From Alligator mississippiensis (Eukaryota > Chordata > Crocodylia > Alligatoridae), in the NCBI RefSeq assembly GCF_030867095.1, contig NC_081824.1, forward strand, positions 394,520,829 to 394,584,828: DNA of 64,000 nt, read 5' to 3'. The translations under genes were made by a program, and so were the position numbers. The notes beneath the pieces were generated by a model. That model was not told the DNA's origin and made no database searches. It was given only the letters and a program-made list of their open reading frames with translations. Positions 13,906 to 25,768 of this stretch are shown here, piece after piece; the stretch's first letter is position 1; every line of letters begins with the position of its first letter.

Positions 13906-16900
13906 TCTTTTGATGTTTTGTGTCCCATCACATCAGATTTGCTTCACTGAGTGACACAGACATTGCCCATTGTCCTTCAGGGTCAGATTGTTGCCACTCC
14001 TAGGGCTTCAGTGGCCCTGCCCTGTGGAACAAGTTCATATGGTGTAACCAACTTGAGGCACACTTCTGCAAATATGTCCCTGAGGACCCACAAGTGCCTG
14101 TCTGGGGTTCTTCCATTTGCAGAGGTGCACCATCAGGGCATAGAAGTGTGATACATGCACCTGGGAAATTCCCAGGGCACACACTGAAAGGAGGCGCCCA
14201 GGCAGACAATCCCAGGGTATTAGGGGCTTGATGAAGCCCCAGGGACACCTGACCCCAGGGTGACTGGAGAGTGCAGGCAGCTCTAGGCTGCCTGCACAAT
14301 CCTGCCATAAAGCAAACAGGTGCTTGCCACAAAAATGTGGCACTAATTTATATTACCTATTGCTGCAGCCATCATTTTGGGCATTTGTGATGCAACAATG
14401 GGCATGGAGAAAAACAAAGCCTATTTTCAGCCTGATATCCAGTTTGGAGAAAGAAATAGCACTAGAACAGGACGAACTAAAAGATCAGAGTACCACCTTG
14501 GAAACCTACAGGAGTTTTCCTGAGTTAAGTCAATGGGGTCTTGTCATTATTTACTATTAGCTAATGAAATATGTGCTTGTTTTTATCAAACTTTCTCAGA
14601 GTATGCAATAAGCTCCCCCCCCCCGCCCGCCCCCTCCAAACCATTACATTTGTTACCAGTTAAAAGTGAGTTATATGTGACTTTTTGTAATACGACAGAT
14701 GTTCAATCAAGTTATTCTGCAATAAAAATGAAGAATCTGCAACAAAATTTACTAAACTGCCTCAGAGACAGCTCTGATTAAATCAGAAAATTCTTTTGGG
14801 TACAGAGCATCCCACAAGATTTTTAACACCTGGCATGTCGCATGTAGCATGATAGTGCATGGTTGGGTCCTCCACTGCTCCAATGCACTGGTCCCTCCTC
14901 CATATATAACCCCCTTTGCTGCAACAGGGACACAGGTAGCAAGGAAGGTCTAGATCCATTCCTGACTCGGACCAAGAAAAAGATAAAATATAAAGGGCTC
15001 AGAAAATAGAGCTTTGGGCACAAAACAAACTGGGAGTGCCCCACTCAGTGTGAGGAAAAGGGGGAGACGAGTCCTGAGTCCCCCACCAGACAGCCAAAGA
15101 GTACTTTACCCTAAACTCAGCTGTTCTCAGCAACTGCAAAGAGATAACAAATCATATCTGAACTGTATGCATTTGATTTCTTCATGTACAGTTCATTAAA
15201 AACAAATTAAATAAAGTTTGCAAACTGATTCCTATTCTAAACCAGGGCTCTGTGAATAGCAGCCGATAGGACACATGGAGAATTGCACAGAGGCAATTTA
15301 GACCTATGTATTTAGACAGGACATACACATTTGCAGACTGCTCACAAATGATTAATTCCATTTTATCATTCCTATAAATCTAGCGCACCAAGCAGCACTG
15401 TGAAGCACAAGTAAGCAAATAAGTCTTGCAGCAGTAGATTGTGTGATTGCCACCATGAGAGATGTTCTCCCACAAAGGGCTATTTTGTTCCCCCTGAGAA
15501 TGGAATTGATGGGATAGCTTTATTGCTATTGTGAAATGGCTGAACGTAGAAGAGGTTTTAAAAGTTGTCTTAATTACCTCAGAAATCAAATGTCAAGCAC
15601 AATATAAAATTGTTAATATAATGCACAACCAAATTGACAATATACTTAATGAATTCAAGATGATGCGTCCGTGCTTCAGTTATAGTGTCTGTGCATCACC
15701 ATTGATACCTCTTTAAAAAATATCCAATGCAAGGTATGTGACACATTGTGAGAGATAAGCACACTGAAAAGTGTATTACACAATAAAAAAGTAACTTCTG
15801 ATCTCAAAATAAAGTGCTCTGAGGGAGCCTTTATGCACCATATGGAACAATTGATATTCGCATTTTTGGTAATATCTCGCTATGCTATATAGCTTACCAT
15901 TTCTGGTTGTATATCTGGCTGCTATATCAAGTTTCAAACTGTTTCTATTCAATTCCACAATTACTCTTCATCCTTTGTTTTTCTCAGTGTTTAATAGAAT
16001 CGAGTTCTACTGAACCATTATTTTAGTTGCTATGTTTGCATTAGTTCTGTGCTAATATTGACGCTACATTGCACATTTTATCAAAATGGATGTTACAATT
16101 GTTACTAACTTTCCTACAAGAAGCATTTTCACCCAGTACTTTCTCATGCAGAACCCAGCTTCTAATTTTATTTACTCTTTCGTATTTTCCAAAAAACATC
16201 CTCTCATTTTAATTTAATAAGCATCTTACTACTTTTTATTCTTCCTAGTTTGTCGGATTTGTTTACCATTCAGTCTCTTCTGCAATTTTGTAGACGTTTG
16301 CTGCTTTATATAAGAAGAACCCTCACTTCCTTAACAAATATTAGAACAAATACCCCTTGATACAGTTTCCTTCTCTAAAAAAGATTTGTTCCACCATGTG
16401 ACATGGAGGCACAACGAGCAAGGTTTTCCCCTGGGAAAAACCCTGTTGAGGTGCTGCTGAGCAAAGGGGAAAAGGAAGGAAGGTGGGAGTCTTACCTTCT
16501 CCATGGACTGCTGTTTTTGCCATGGCACCAACTCCCCAGTGGGCTGCCCTTCTTGTTGTTTCTCCTCTAAATTTTTGCTTGTGGCTGATGTCTCACTCCC
16601 CTTCTCATCCACCGCTCTTGCTCCTTCCCCATACCTCTATTAGGCTACAAATTGGTAAGACAATATTTGAAACCTCAAGTATTTTTACAGGATGGGATAT
16701 CAGTCCCCCACCCAATTTTATCCCTGATAAATGCATTTATATCACTTGACCTCCAGGGCCAGAATTTGGGGGTTACAGTGACCAATTCCAGACCTGCCAG
16801 AAGTTGTGGGGCAGTGGTTGTGCTTTACCACTGCTCATCCTTCCTCTCCTACATTCATCTAATGCACACGCAATAAGGACTTTCCATTTTCGAGGACTTA

Positions 16901-18919
16901 AAGTCAAGACCCTGTTTGTCCAGAGAATTAATTGGAACTGTGTCTGTGCTAGAATGTGGTAATTAGAGCAGATGGAAACAATGAAATTTTTCAGCCAGCT
17001 TTAGTGTTAATGCTCCAAACTCAAACATTTTTATTCTAACTTGAATAGGAATTTCTTGCTTTTTATTTCTATTGGACATAAGCTGCCTTTCATATGGAAT
17101 AAGTGTCTTTCCTAGAATATAATGTTCCTTGTCATTGTATGAAAATAAAATGTCTAGTTCTGCTTCTTTTCAGTCAAACTAGCCATCAACTATAGGGTCC
17201 CAGATGATACTTCTGCAATATTTTGGGGGCAGAACTGAATTTCTGTCAATTTCCTATCCTCATGTTTGCATGTAATTATCATTTTTGGCTAGAATATTAG
17301 ATGACTTATTTTATTTTTTAAAACACTTGCTAGGAATATTCCCCAGAGTATAATCTAGCAACAAATAAAATTTGATGGTAAAAATTGAATGTCATTTTTA
17401 TTACCTTTTAACTGCTTGTATTTTGTGCTATAGGTAGTATGATCAGATTTATTTAAAATATTTCTTCCTACTGTCTAGTGAGTTTTTGCAGTTTTAGAAG
17501 AGAAAAACAAATCTTCTAAAATAAAGCTCAGAGGACTGATCTAACCTGCAAAACCAACAAATTTCAAGTAAAATCTTCAGATCATCCTCAAGTCATAGCA
17601 GTGGCTAATAATAGTTTGACATCTTAATAGCATGTATGCTAAACCTAAAAGCATAAGTGGGAGAAAATTTAATTGTGTACAGTGTGACTTTCGCATTTAA
17701 ATACCATCAAAGTATTTTTAAATATAATTTTAGGAATCACTTAGAAAAAAATAATCACTGTTCTGTATTATAATATCTTGTAAGTTTAAAGCAAAAATGT
17801 ATTTCTTGGATCCATATAAGCTAATGTTATTTATTTGAAAGTACTCTGTAGTAGTGTTACATTAACCTGTCTTGTATTGAGAGCACTTCAGAACTAACTT
17901 AATATTCTAAAATAGAAGGTATAATAGCATTCCATTTTACACTACATGTTCTATCCTCTCCTGTACAGCTTACCCATACGTGTGTCTTTATATAAGCTCT
18001 TGAAGAATGGACTTTTTATCATTTGGCATTGACCTACTATTTACCACCCAGCAGTTTAACTAACAAATTTGTGTTTTTTCTCTTAAATCACCCACGTTGA
18101 GTTGCAATCCATAGTTGTGATAAACAGTATCTTTCAGTGGAAATAGCTATGTAGTATGGTGTCACTACACTACAGAAATGGGCACATAAAGACCAGAACA
18201 AAGACTACTGAAGTTATTTTCAATGTTGAAAGAACTACTTTTTCATACTGAAATACAATTTTGAAGAGGAGGAAAATAATTTTAACTAAAAGAGTGTTTT
18301 GCTGCTTTGTTTTTGCAAAACTGCATGAAATTAGACTTGTGGATCCCACAGAGCACTACTGTAGCAAAACCCCCAGTTTTTCTTTTTTATTATTATTATT
18401 TTAAAATATATTCCCTCCCCTTCCCCAACCATTCCTGACTTTCTCTCTGTCCTCTCTATCCCTTATAAGGAACTACAAATAATCCTAGGTAAACTAAGAT
18501 AAGTTCTTATACTTCCTTATAACAACAAGCCGCATTTATATTATGAATAGTGTTCTGTTATGTTTTTATTGAGTTTTATTGTTTTATATTATATTATATT
18601 ATGTTGCTCTTATGTTTGTATTGATTTTTACTGTTTTGTATTGAATTTATATGATTTAGGCTCGTGTCTGCAACGTAATGTCAAGTAATGTCAAGTTTCC
18701 ATTTTGTATGTCAAGCCTCCATCTTGTGTCTCCTCCCTGGTTAGTATAGTATGTTGTATAGTATGTTGTAACTGTGATTCATGTCTAACCAGTCTCATGC
18801 AAATTGGTTCTTGAATGAATGGGAATGAATGAGGCTGCCTGAGGCACAATGGTAGCATGCCTTTACTGAATGATCAACTCAGTGACCAGACCATCAACTC
18901 AATGACCACTTGAGCAGAA
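13906..18919. other. Intergenic stretch without recognised gene
   Basis: The stretch is AT-rich with a few C-rich runs (near 14615-14638). I see no transposon ends, tRNA-like folds or protein signatures. Parts of 16950-17700 are smooth, non-repetitive AT-rich sequence that could hold conserved noncoding elements; this cannot be tested without an alignment. Confidence 0.5.
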
Positions 18920-19640
18920 CAGAAAATCAGTGCACATAAACCATTTCAAAACGGTTGAAACTGATTTAAGATAAACCTGGTTCAATGTAGTATCAGACTT
19001 AACTGATTTGGGTCAAACCAGTTTATGAAACTTCTGTCCCAGACCTCTTCCTGGTTCAAGTTAAATCACAATCCCCCAGCATCCCAGCATGCTTTCCAGC
19101 CCTAGGCTGGGCTTTGCTGTCTGCTCCAGCAGAGGAGGGTTGAGGAAGGGATGGGAGGGGGGGGAAGGGGCAAGGGCAAGGGCAAGGGCTGCCCTCTCCT
19201 CCCCCCCCAGCAAACCCCAGCTGGGGCCTGAGGCCAGAGAGGTGGGGTTAAACCCCTCTTCCTCTGAGTACAGATCTGCCTTGCCCTGCTAAACTTACTG
19301 AAAGTTACTGGTGCCTAAGACTGTGGACTACAAATCCCAGAGACAGCTGGACATAAGAAGAGGAAGCGATGAGCACCTCTGCAGAGTCCTGCTTATGCGA
19401 TGCTGGACTGCAAATCCCAGAGACCTCAGGGGCAGCAGGAAGAGGAAGTGCCAGAGAGGCATTCTTTAGCACCTCACCCCTACAGCTTCTAGTTAACACC
19501 AGTGCAGCCATGTGGCTGTATTTCTTCAATCAAAGGTAAATGTGTGACCAGTTGTTTCTCAGTTTAATCTTTGCAGACTAACCTGCAAAGACTGAATTGA
19601 TTCAGCCGTGGGCTTTTTGACAGTCTGCACTTAGTTTATG
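18920..19640. mobile_element. Long-TIR repeat family, copy I
   Basis: The left part carries AAACCATTTCAAAACGG, then GATAAACCTGGTTCAATG and CAGACTTAACTGATTTGGG, shared almost word for word with the elements at 41085-44268 and 44398-49818. A GC-rich interior follows, then a right end with CTAACCTGCAAAGACTGAA and TTTTTGACAGTCTG, matching the right end near 49740-49815. Both extreme ends are blurred. It looks like a non-autonomous DNA transposon. No transposase frame is visible. Confidence 0.6.
19324..19421 (+). promoter_or_regulatory. Pair of ZNF143-like ACTACAAATCCCAG motifs
   Basis: GGACTACAAATCCCAG near 19324 and GGACTGCAAATCCCAG near 19403 lie about 79 bp apart in direct orientation inside copy I of the long-TIR repeat. 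They resemble the ZNF143/STAF consensus ACTACAATTCCCAG. Occupancy is unknown, and the pair may simply be part of a transposon that spread the motif. Confidence 0.35.
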
Positions 19641-20639
19641 GGGTGTGGAGATACTCACCTATTTTTATTTGAAATTTAAACACTTAAAAGCAGAGTAGAA
19701 CATGGAATTTAAGAACCACTTTCTACATCATGTTAAAATGAAGATGCATTAACTTCTCTCAGTTTGTAGGAGGAGATTCACTGCTCAGGTACATCTGAAA
19801 CTTCCTATCCCTGCATGGTGAGTCTATATTCCAGTTGTGTTTTGGACAACTTGTCAGACCCATACCTCCCATCCCTGACCCCCTCCTCCCTACCAATGGC
19901 TGTAAAAGCTTGGCCACACCTACACATCAAATTAAAATTGTTAAACTGCTAAACCAATACATTTTATACAAAAATGCAAGGTTGTGGCTGGGATCATGTG
20001 AAAGAAAGCAATCCCAAATTGATCACCTCTCCTGCGTTATATCTTCTGTGTTAACTGTAAATGTATCTAATGTTTATTATACTAAATCAGTCTACGTGAT
20101 TGCATCTAACTCAAAACTAACTTACTTATTGTCCCCTATGGCCGTTGATCCTCACTACCTTACATTTGCATTAATTAATTAAGGCATATTTCTCAAAATA
20201 GGCAGTCAGTCCCTAAATGTTTTTGATGCTAAACCAGGGTATTTTCCTGAAGCTCACGCTTATTTTCCATATTACCTTCATTTACATTTTAACAGATCTG
20301 CTTTGGTCTAATAAAGGTATCTCATGTAGCCAAAGAAACTTGTAACATCTTCCCTTAATCAAGACATCTCTCTCAAAACAGGCATTCAATGTCTGTCAAA
20401 TATCTCCACAAACCATTTGATGCAGCTCCATTGTTAAAATAACTACTGAAAGATAGTTTTCTATGATCAACTTCCAAAGTAGCTCATTCAATCAATACCC
20501 ATCCCATTTAATTCCACAACAGATCAAAAGCTGGCAGAAGCAAAACAAACACACAATATACTAAAATATGTTAATTCCATCCTTGCCTGCTTTGTTCCAA
20601 CTTTGATTAACCAACTATCAAGAAGAAACGCTTTGAAGT

Positions 20640-20995
20640 AATACAATTGAACAAGTATAAGGTGGAACGAGTCGCCAGCAGATGGTGGGAATCTTCTCCC
20701 CAGGGAAAAGGGGACATTAGCCTGCTCCCAGCTGGACTAAGGCGACAGATCCACACTTTGAGAAAGCTGAAGACTTGAACTGGCTTCTGGCCTGCATAAG
20801 TAAAGAATTTCTTGCGGCTAATATGAGGACTGTGATAATATAACTCATTTATTCAATATTGAGAGAGAGTATTTTTCTGTCATTTAGTTTTATTGTTGGT
20901 AGTTATTAAAGCAAGCCTTTCTGCTATTAATCAACCGGGTGTTGTGTCAGTTTTATAAAGCACTAGATCAAAAATCTGGTTTCTAAGTGCAACAC
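20640..20995 (+). mobile_element. Possible old LTR, 3' portion
   Basis: The order of signals resembles an LTR: a TATA-like GTATAAGG near 20655, a stretch of leader-like sequence, an ATTAAA polyadenylation-type signal near 20905, and an end at AAGTGCAACA followed by a C-rich tract. I could not place a 5' boundary with confidence (a TGTCAGACC near 19852 is one candidate), and no target duplication was found. It is unrelated in sequence to the LTRs at 24087 and 27179. Confidence 0.3.
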
Positions 20996-22430
20996 CCCTT
21001 CCCCCTCCCTCTCCCGTTTCCCACTTTCTCCAACATGGTCAGTACTTTTTAGTTAAGACAGAAATAGGCAAGCATACCTGATTGCTCAAACCTTCATAGG
21101 TCAGTATGGTTTCCTGGCACAACTATGTTAGCATGTTTTCATTTATCACTGCATCCTGTCATATTAGTGTACCTAATAGTTGCAGCACTCTGCTAACAAA
21201 GGACAGAGTTCTTCTGCAGTGTAGGTTTAGGCTTCACTTTGGTGTGGCTTTCTTTGATTCGGCTGCAACACGAGCCACCTTCACTCTCCACTTAAAAATA
21301 TATAGCTTGCCCACTATTTTTTCTGCTCTAAGCTTATCTCCAACTGGGACAGCTTTTTAACAAAAACTTTGTCACTTCTGTCTCTTTGTCTTGCTGCTGA
21401 AACTTCCTACTGCCACAGCCTCTAGTTCCTGCAGGGAAACATGGACAAACTGATTTGGCCCAGACTTTGACACTGTCCCAAACTGTTTCCACAAACTCAA
21501 TAGCCACCCGTTAAGATTAACAATTTACCATTGTCCTTGGACTGACAGGGTTGTGACTCAATTCTGCCACAGTCCATAGGGAATACACATATATGGAGGC
21601 ACCCAGTGATAAGGCAAATATCGTGAGGACAGTTTCATAGTATCAGCCACAATTCATAAATCATACATACAGGTTCTCTAAATCCTCACATCTCTCCATT
21701 CTCAAAAAAAGAGAACTGGGGTTTCTAAATATCCGGGGGAATTCTTAAACCCTACTTATAGACAGAATAACTACTATTTCTTATTAATTCAAATCTTGTA
21801 AATCCTTCAGTACATAATTTTAAGCAGTATGCCTATCTGTGTTTTCATGAAAATATCCTAGGTTGATTCTGATCTGAATTAGAATTCTCCCTCCTTCTTT
21901 CCTCTATGCTTCCACATAGAGATCTTCTCCATCCTTAATGGGTTTTGCCAGACTCTGTCTGAGGAATTTAGCAGTACACTTTTCCATCCTCATCTGACTT
22001 TCCCCAAGTGAAAATTTTAATTACACATATATTCCTCAGTGAATTAGCTTTGCCATTAAAAGTTGTGCCCCTTTGGCCACAAGCCTTGTCAGGTTTGTAT
22101 CTCAGTCTTCAGTGAATTAACCTGAACATATCATTTCCTCAGAACACATTAAAAGGGATATGCTCTAGTATTTCCAATATCTGCATCCCAAAACCTTCTT
22201 TGATATCCACATCGACTCAAATACAGGGAGCCCAGTAGGGTTCATCAGAGGCAGTTTCCTTTATTTAAGTTTGCTTCTCTACACCTTATAGGGATATGCC
22301 CACTGATTCACAATGCCCACTGATTCATACCTTATGTTTTCCACTGAGGGTTTGATTATATATCCAAGACATATGCAGAGGGTTCGTATGGAAATTCAGA
22401 CATATGCACATTATAGGCATTCCTCTTTCC

Positions 22431-22892
22431 TGGATGCATCTACACTTTAAATTAATTCAATGCAATAAACTCCAGTATAGTTTGTGCCAGTGTTTATTAC
22501 TGTTCAGCACAGCATTTGCACATGCACCTGGGACCACAGCATGTTGAGATGGAGCAACCCCCACTGGCAGGGAGGACCAGGGGGTCAACCTATCAGCCTG
22601 GGGCTGTTATGACCTGGCTCAACATGCTGCAGAGGGGCTGGTTGGGGCACAAGGGTGCTACAGTGCAGGGCTAACTGACAGATAGCCCCCACACTGTAGC
22701 ACCCTTGTGTCTTAGCCACCCCATCACCATTTACACGTGCATCATGGAAGAGTAAATAACTCCACTGTAAGATAGTACATGTGTTGGCCAGTACTATCCT
22801 AAAATAGAGTTAATTAATTTACTCTGACCTAATAGCACCACATGTGTAGATGGTGACACTTAACTGTAAAGCATCTCATGTAGCTGCATCCC
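22431..22892. mobile_element. Palindromic MITE-like element
   Basis: The left end reads GGATGCATCTACA and the right end, inverted, GGATGCAGCTACA. In the middle a strong hairpin pairs about 33 bases at 22641-22673 with 22682-22719: CACAAGGGTGCTACAGTG against its inverse. There is no coding capacity. The short loop and long stem suggest that the element is a fold-back derivative of a DNA transposon. Superfamily is undetermined because the target duplication is not clear. Confidence 0.55.
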
Positions 22893-24081
22893 CTGTGTTT
22901 TACTTACAGACTTAACTTGCAGTATGGGTGAGGCTGCCTCTATATAGGTTGTCATATAGCTAATCTGCTTGGGAGTATGGCTATGAACAATTTATTTTAA
23001 TTTATTTTATTGTCCTCACTGGAGGTAACACAATACATCTTTCATCTTGGGATTTGCTAGTCATCTATTTCTATGCAGCTTTCTTTCTTAGTCCATGTAG
23101 AGGCTGCTCCCCTATTACTTTTTCTCACTACTGGACCATCTATGTACAAAAGTGTCAGCCATTTTACATGCCTTGTGTCTCAGTCCATTAAACTTAACCT
23201 AAAGTTGAGAAAGTTAACAAAATTATTTAAATCTCAGTCTTGTGATTCCACAATCCTATTGTTTCTCTTCAGGCTTCTATCCTTTTCTTTAGCTGGTGTT
23301 TTTTTTCCAAGTCTCTAGCCTCTGGAAACTGGCCTTTTGAATAGGAACTTTTCTTTCTTCAACAAAGTCTTCCTCATTCCAATCTTTACTGCTCTGGATT
23401 TCTCAGTGTACTTGTGGGACTGTTCATATAGACTCCACAGTCACTTACGCATTTCACATAGAAGGAAAAGTGGCCTTTATGCTATATGGTAGATACTCCA
23501 CAAATCATATGAGCACTGTGGCTGCTTACAGACATGAAAAAAAACCCCAACAACTGTGCTTTACATCATGCTCTGCCTGCCCCCACACTGAGTGCAGACC
23601 ATGCCCAGAAGAGACATCATGTTATTTTGACCTGGCTTGTCCAACACCTGGATAGATCGCATGCTTCAGTAGGGCTTTATGGCACTTTTATGTAATAGCT
23701 GGTTCAATCAGCTATTAGATAAAGCACCAAAAAGCTGTGCTGAAGTGCCTGAGCTATACAAATGCTGGACAGCTGGGTCAAACTGACTTGCTCCTTCTTC
23801 CAGTAAAGCACTGGGTTTTTTTTTGTATTGCTTATTTTTCACATCTGTCAGCAGCCTATATAGCTACCAACTCCAACTTTTCCCAGTCAATAGCAGAGAA
23901 AGTTCATTGTTCACATAGACTCAACATCTGTTCTTTCTTGAACTGTTTATAATTCATGTTTGCTAGCTAACTGTATCCAAAATAAGCTAACTGCCCTGGT
24001 CTCAGCTTTTATCATAAAGAGCAAAGTATAAGTTTTTGTCCAAGTCTTTTTTTAAATGCTTCACACTCTACTGTTCTTCTC

Positions 24082-24086
24082 ATTAC
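24082..24086. repeat. Target site duplication, left
   Basis: ATTAC directly flanks the outer end of the 3' LTR. GTTAC flanks the other LTR, so four of five bases agree. A 5-bp duplication is also seen, without mismatch, at the solo LTR of the same family. Confidence 0.75.
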
Positions 24087-24871
24087 TGTGCGGGCCGGGA
24101 GCGGTCCGAGGTTCTCGGGGGCACGCGGCGGGCTGTGGCCAGCAGCCCTGGCACGCGGGTCGGGGAATGCAGGCCGGCGGGCTAGAATTAGGCACAGATG
24201 CTTAGCGGTTGATTAAAGATTATTTTACTTACACTGAAGATGGTCGCGGTGCAGGCAGAAAAACTTGCTTGAGTTGCGGTTACAGACAGAAATGAAGAGA
24301 AGTGGAGAAGAGTTCCTTCCACACGAACCTCTAGCCCAATCTGGTTGAAGGCTCTAAACACGTGAGCCCGTTGTGTCAACCGAAGAAAACAACTCGGAGA
24401 GAGAGCTCTGGATACACTCACACGAAGTTTGCTAGGCTCCGTGGAACTTGCGCGCAGGGAAGGGGTTCGTCGAGGGATCGTTTGGCAATGGGGAGAGGCC
24501 AGAGGTTGATCAGACCCCTATAGCCTTCTCAAGGTATACGCTGGGTCCGATAGGCTCCGCAGCGCTTAGAGATCTTCACGAGACGTGAAGTTCTCCTCCT
24601 CCAGATGGTTGTGGGGTCCTCCAACTTGGGCGGAAACCTCTCAAGCCTCTTATACGGCTAGCAAGCCAATTACTAGCCGCCACGTGGGAATAATTTAGAA
24701 CTGGCCAATAGTGGGACACAAATTTGCATGCGGGTGGCGGGAACTCCTTTGCACCGTGCATTTCTCTTTGCAACTAAGAAATGCACCCTGCAAAGAAAGC
24801 TCCGAGTGGCAGGAAATAATTTAGCAGTGCCAAAGCGCACACACATCAAATCACACCCTTGGGTTGTGACG
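24087..24871 (-). mobile_element. 3' LTR of tRNA-Ser endogenous retrovirus
   Basis: This is a 785-bp repeat of 27179-27963 in the same orientation. By eye I count about 41 differences (about 5%), mostly C/T and G/A changes, several at CpG. Read on the minus strand it begins cGTCACAACCC; the first base has changed from the T seen in the other copy, so the TG terminus is decayed. It ends CCCGCACA. It carries the same TATA-like box, inverted CCAAT boxes and GTAAGT donor as the 5' copy. In a provirus, this copy would provide the polyadenylation site. Confidence 0.93.
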
Positions 24872-24880
24872 TCCCCCCTT
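24872..24880 (-). other. Polypurine tract
   Basis: AAGGGGGGA on the minus strand abuts the first base of the 3' LTR, exactly where plus-strand DNA synthesis is primed in retroviruses. Position and composition both fit. Confidence 0.85.
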
Positions 24881-24898
24881 GCTGAAGGCACAGCTGAA

Positions 24899-25165
24899 TT
24901 ATGCTGCACACTCGTCACTCGGGTGATCAAGAGCTCTTACCACGGGTTGTCGAACTAAACGGGTAAACACAAAATTTGCTAACATAAGAAGTTCGTCCTC
25001 TAGGGATCGAATCAAATAATAACCAACACAAATACATATATACATGATCAGATTCATAACAAAGAACTGCACGATCAGGGCTTCAGTGGGCGTCATTGCG
25101 AAGTCGCGCATCAAGTCCTCACTTCTTCTGATGATGTTATCCTTCTTGGGACTTCTCTCCGCCAC
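24899..25165 (-). CDS. Small single-pass membrane protein frame in ERV
   Basis: An 88-codon open frame ends 18 nt before the polypurine tract. Its first codon is GTG; the first in-frame ATG is codon 19, giving 70 residues. From about residue 29 to 52 lies a strongly hydrophobic segment (ALIVQFFVMNLIMYICICVG), followed by a charged stretch (RSLEDELL) and a basic, helical-looking tail. I do not recognise a family. Position just upstream of the 3' LTR and a good splice acceptor 18-20 nt upstream suggest expression from a spliced mRNA. It could be the membrane-anchor remnant of a deleted env or a separate accessory protein. I see no cysteine motif of Env ectodomains. The frame is the same as that of the other downstream frames in the element, which may be chance. 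Confidence 0.5.
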   Translation of the reverse strand: MAERSPKKDNIIRRSEDLMRDFAMTPTEALIVQFFVMNLIMYICICVGYYLIRSLEDELLMLANFVFTRLVRQPVVRALDHPSDECAA

Positions 25166-25183
25166 GCACTCTGAATTCTGGAT

Positions 25184-25200
25184 CTGTAAACAAAACTCTC
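25184..25200 (-). promoter_or_regulatory. Candidate splice acceptor in ERV
   Basis: On the minus strand GAGAGTTTTGTTTACAG precedes ATCCAG. A T-rich tract followed by ACAG is a good 3' splice site. It lies immediately upstream of the small membrane-protein frame and could pair with the GTAAGT donor in the 5' LTR. Splicing is inferred, not shown. Confidence 0.45.
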
Positions 25201-25315
25201 AAAAGATAAGTTAACGTATAACAAAATATTTACAAAGTTTCCATGGAACTACACTATCATTTTTAAAACATATAATACAGGTTTTTGCTACTTTAAACTA
25301 TCCTCTCTTGCACAC

Positions 25316-25639
25316 TCAACTAGATGAAATTGTCGAGGAGCTGTCGTCTAATTCTTCTAGATAATGGAAACCTAACTCATAGGCCAGTTGCCATTGGCCT
25401 GTGTCCCTTAAAATCCAAAGTTTTTGCTTATTGAGTCCAGAACACTGTAGGAGAAATCCAAACATGTATCGCTCCTCTGGTGTTCTCTGTGGCAATGATG
25501 GAAGGTCGGATTCGCGGTGTCTTGTGCCTTGAATCTTGGTCGGGTGTCGACGTTCCCGATCACTAGATAATCTTGGTTCCATTAGGATATGCAGTCGTGA
25601 CAACTGATGAAGGAGGTTACTCACGGGTTGGGTCACCAT
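25316..25639 (-). CDS. Unknown 107-codon frame in ERV
   Basis: The frame starts with ATG and runs 107 codons. The N-terminal half is basic and serine/proline-rich (SSDRERRHPTK, SLPQRTPEER). The C-terminal half looks like compact helices (YMFGFLLQCSGLNKQKLW, then LAYELGFHYLEELDD) and ends in a serine-rich tail. I do not recognise it. It could be the remainder of a larger Gag or Env frame, since a stop 30-40 codons upstream separates it from the capsid-like frame in the same reading frame. I see no nucleocapsid zinc knuckle, protease or reverse-transcriptase motif. Confidence 0.4.
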   Translation of the reverse strand: MVTQPVSNLLHQLSRLHILMEPRLSSDRERRHPTKIQGTRHRESDLPSLPQRTPEERYMFGFLLQCSGLNKQKLWILRDTGQWQLAYELGFHYLEELDDSSSTISSS

Positions 25640-25768
25640 TGGGTTGAGCAGAATCCAGATGACGACGATGTTTTTTCACCCATAAACCTCAAGACAACTA
25701 TCTATGCTGTGAATGGTCACTGGAACGGTTCCAGGATCTCGTAGATGACGGTGAGGCCATGGTCTTAT

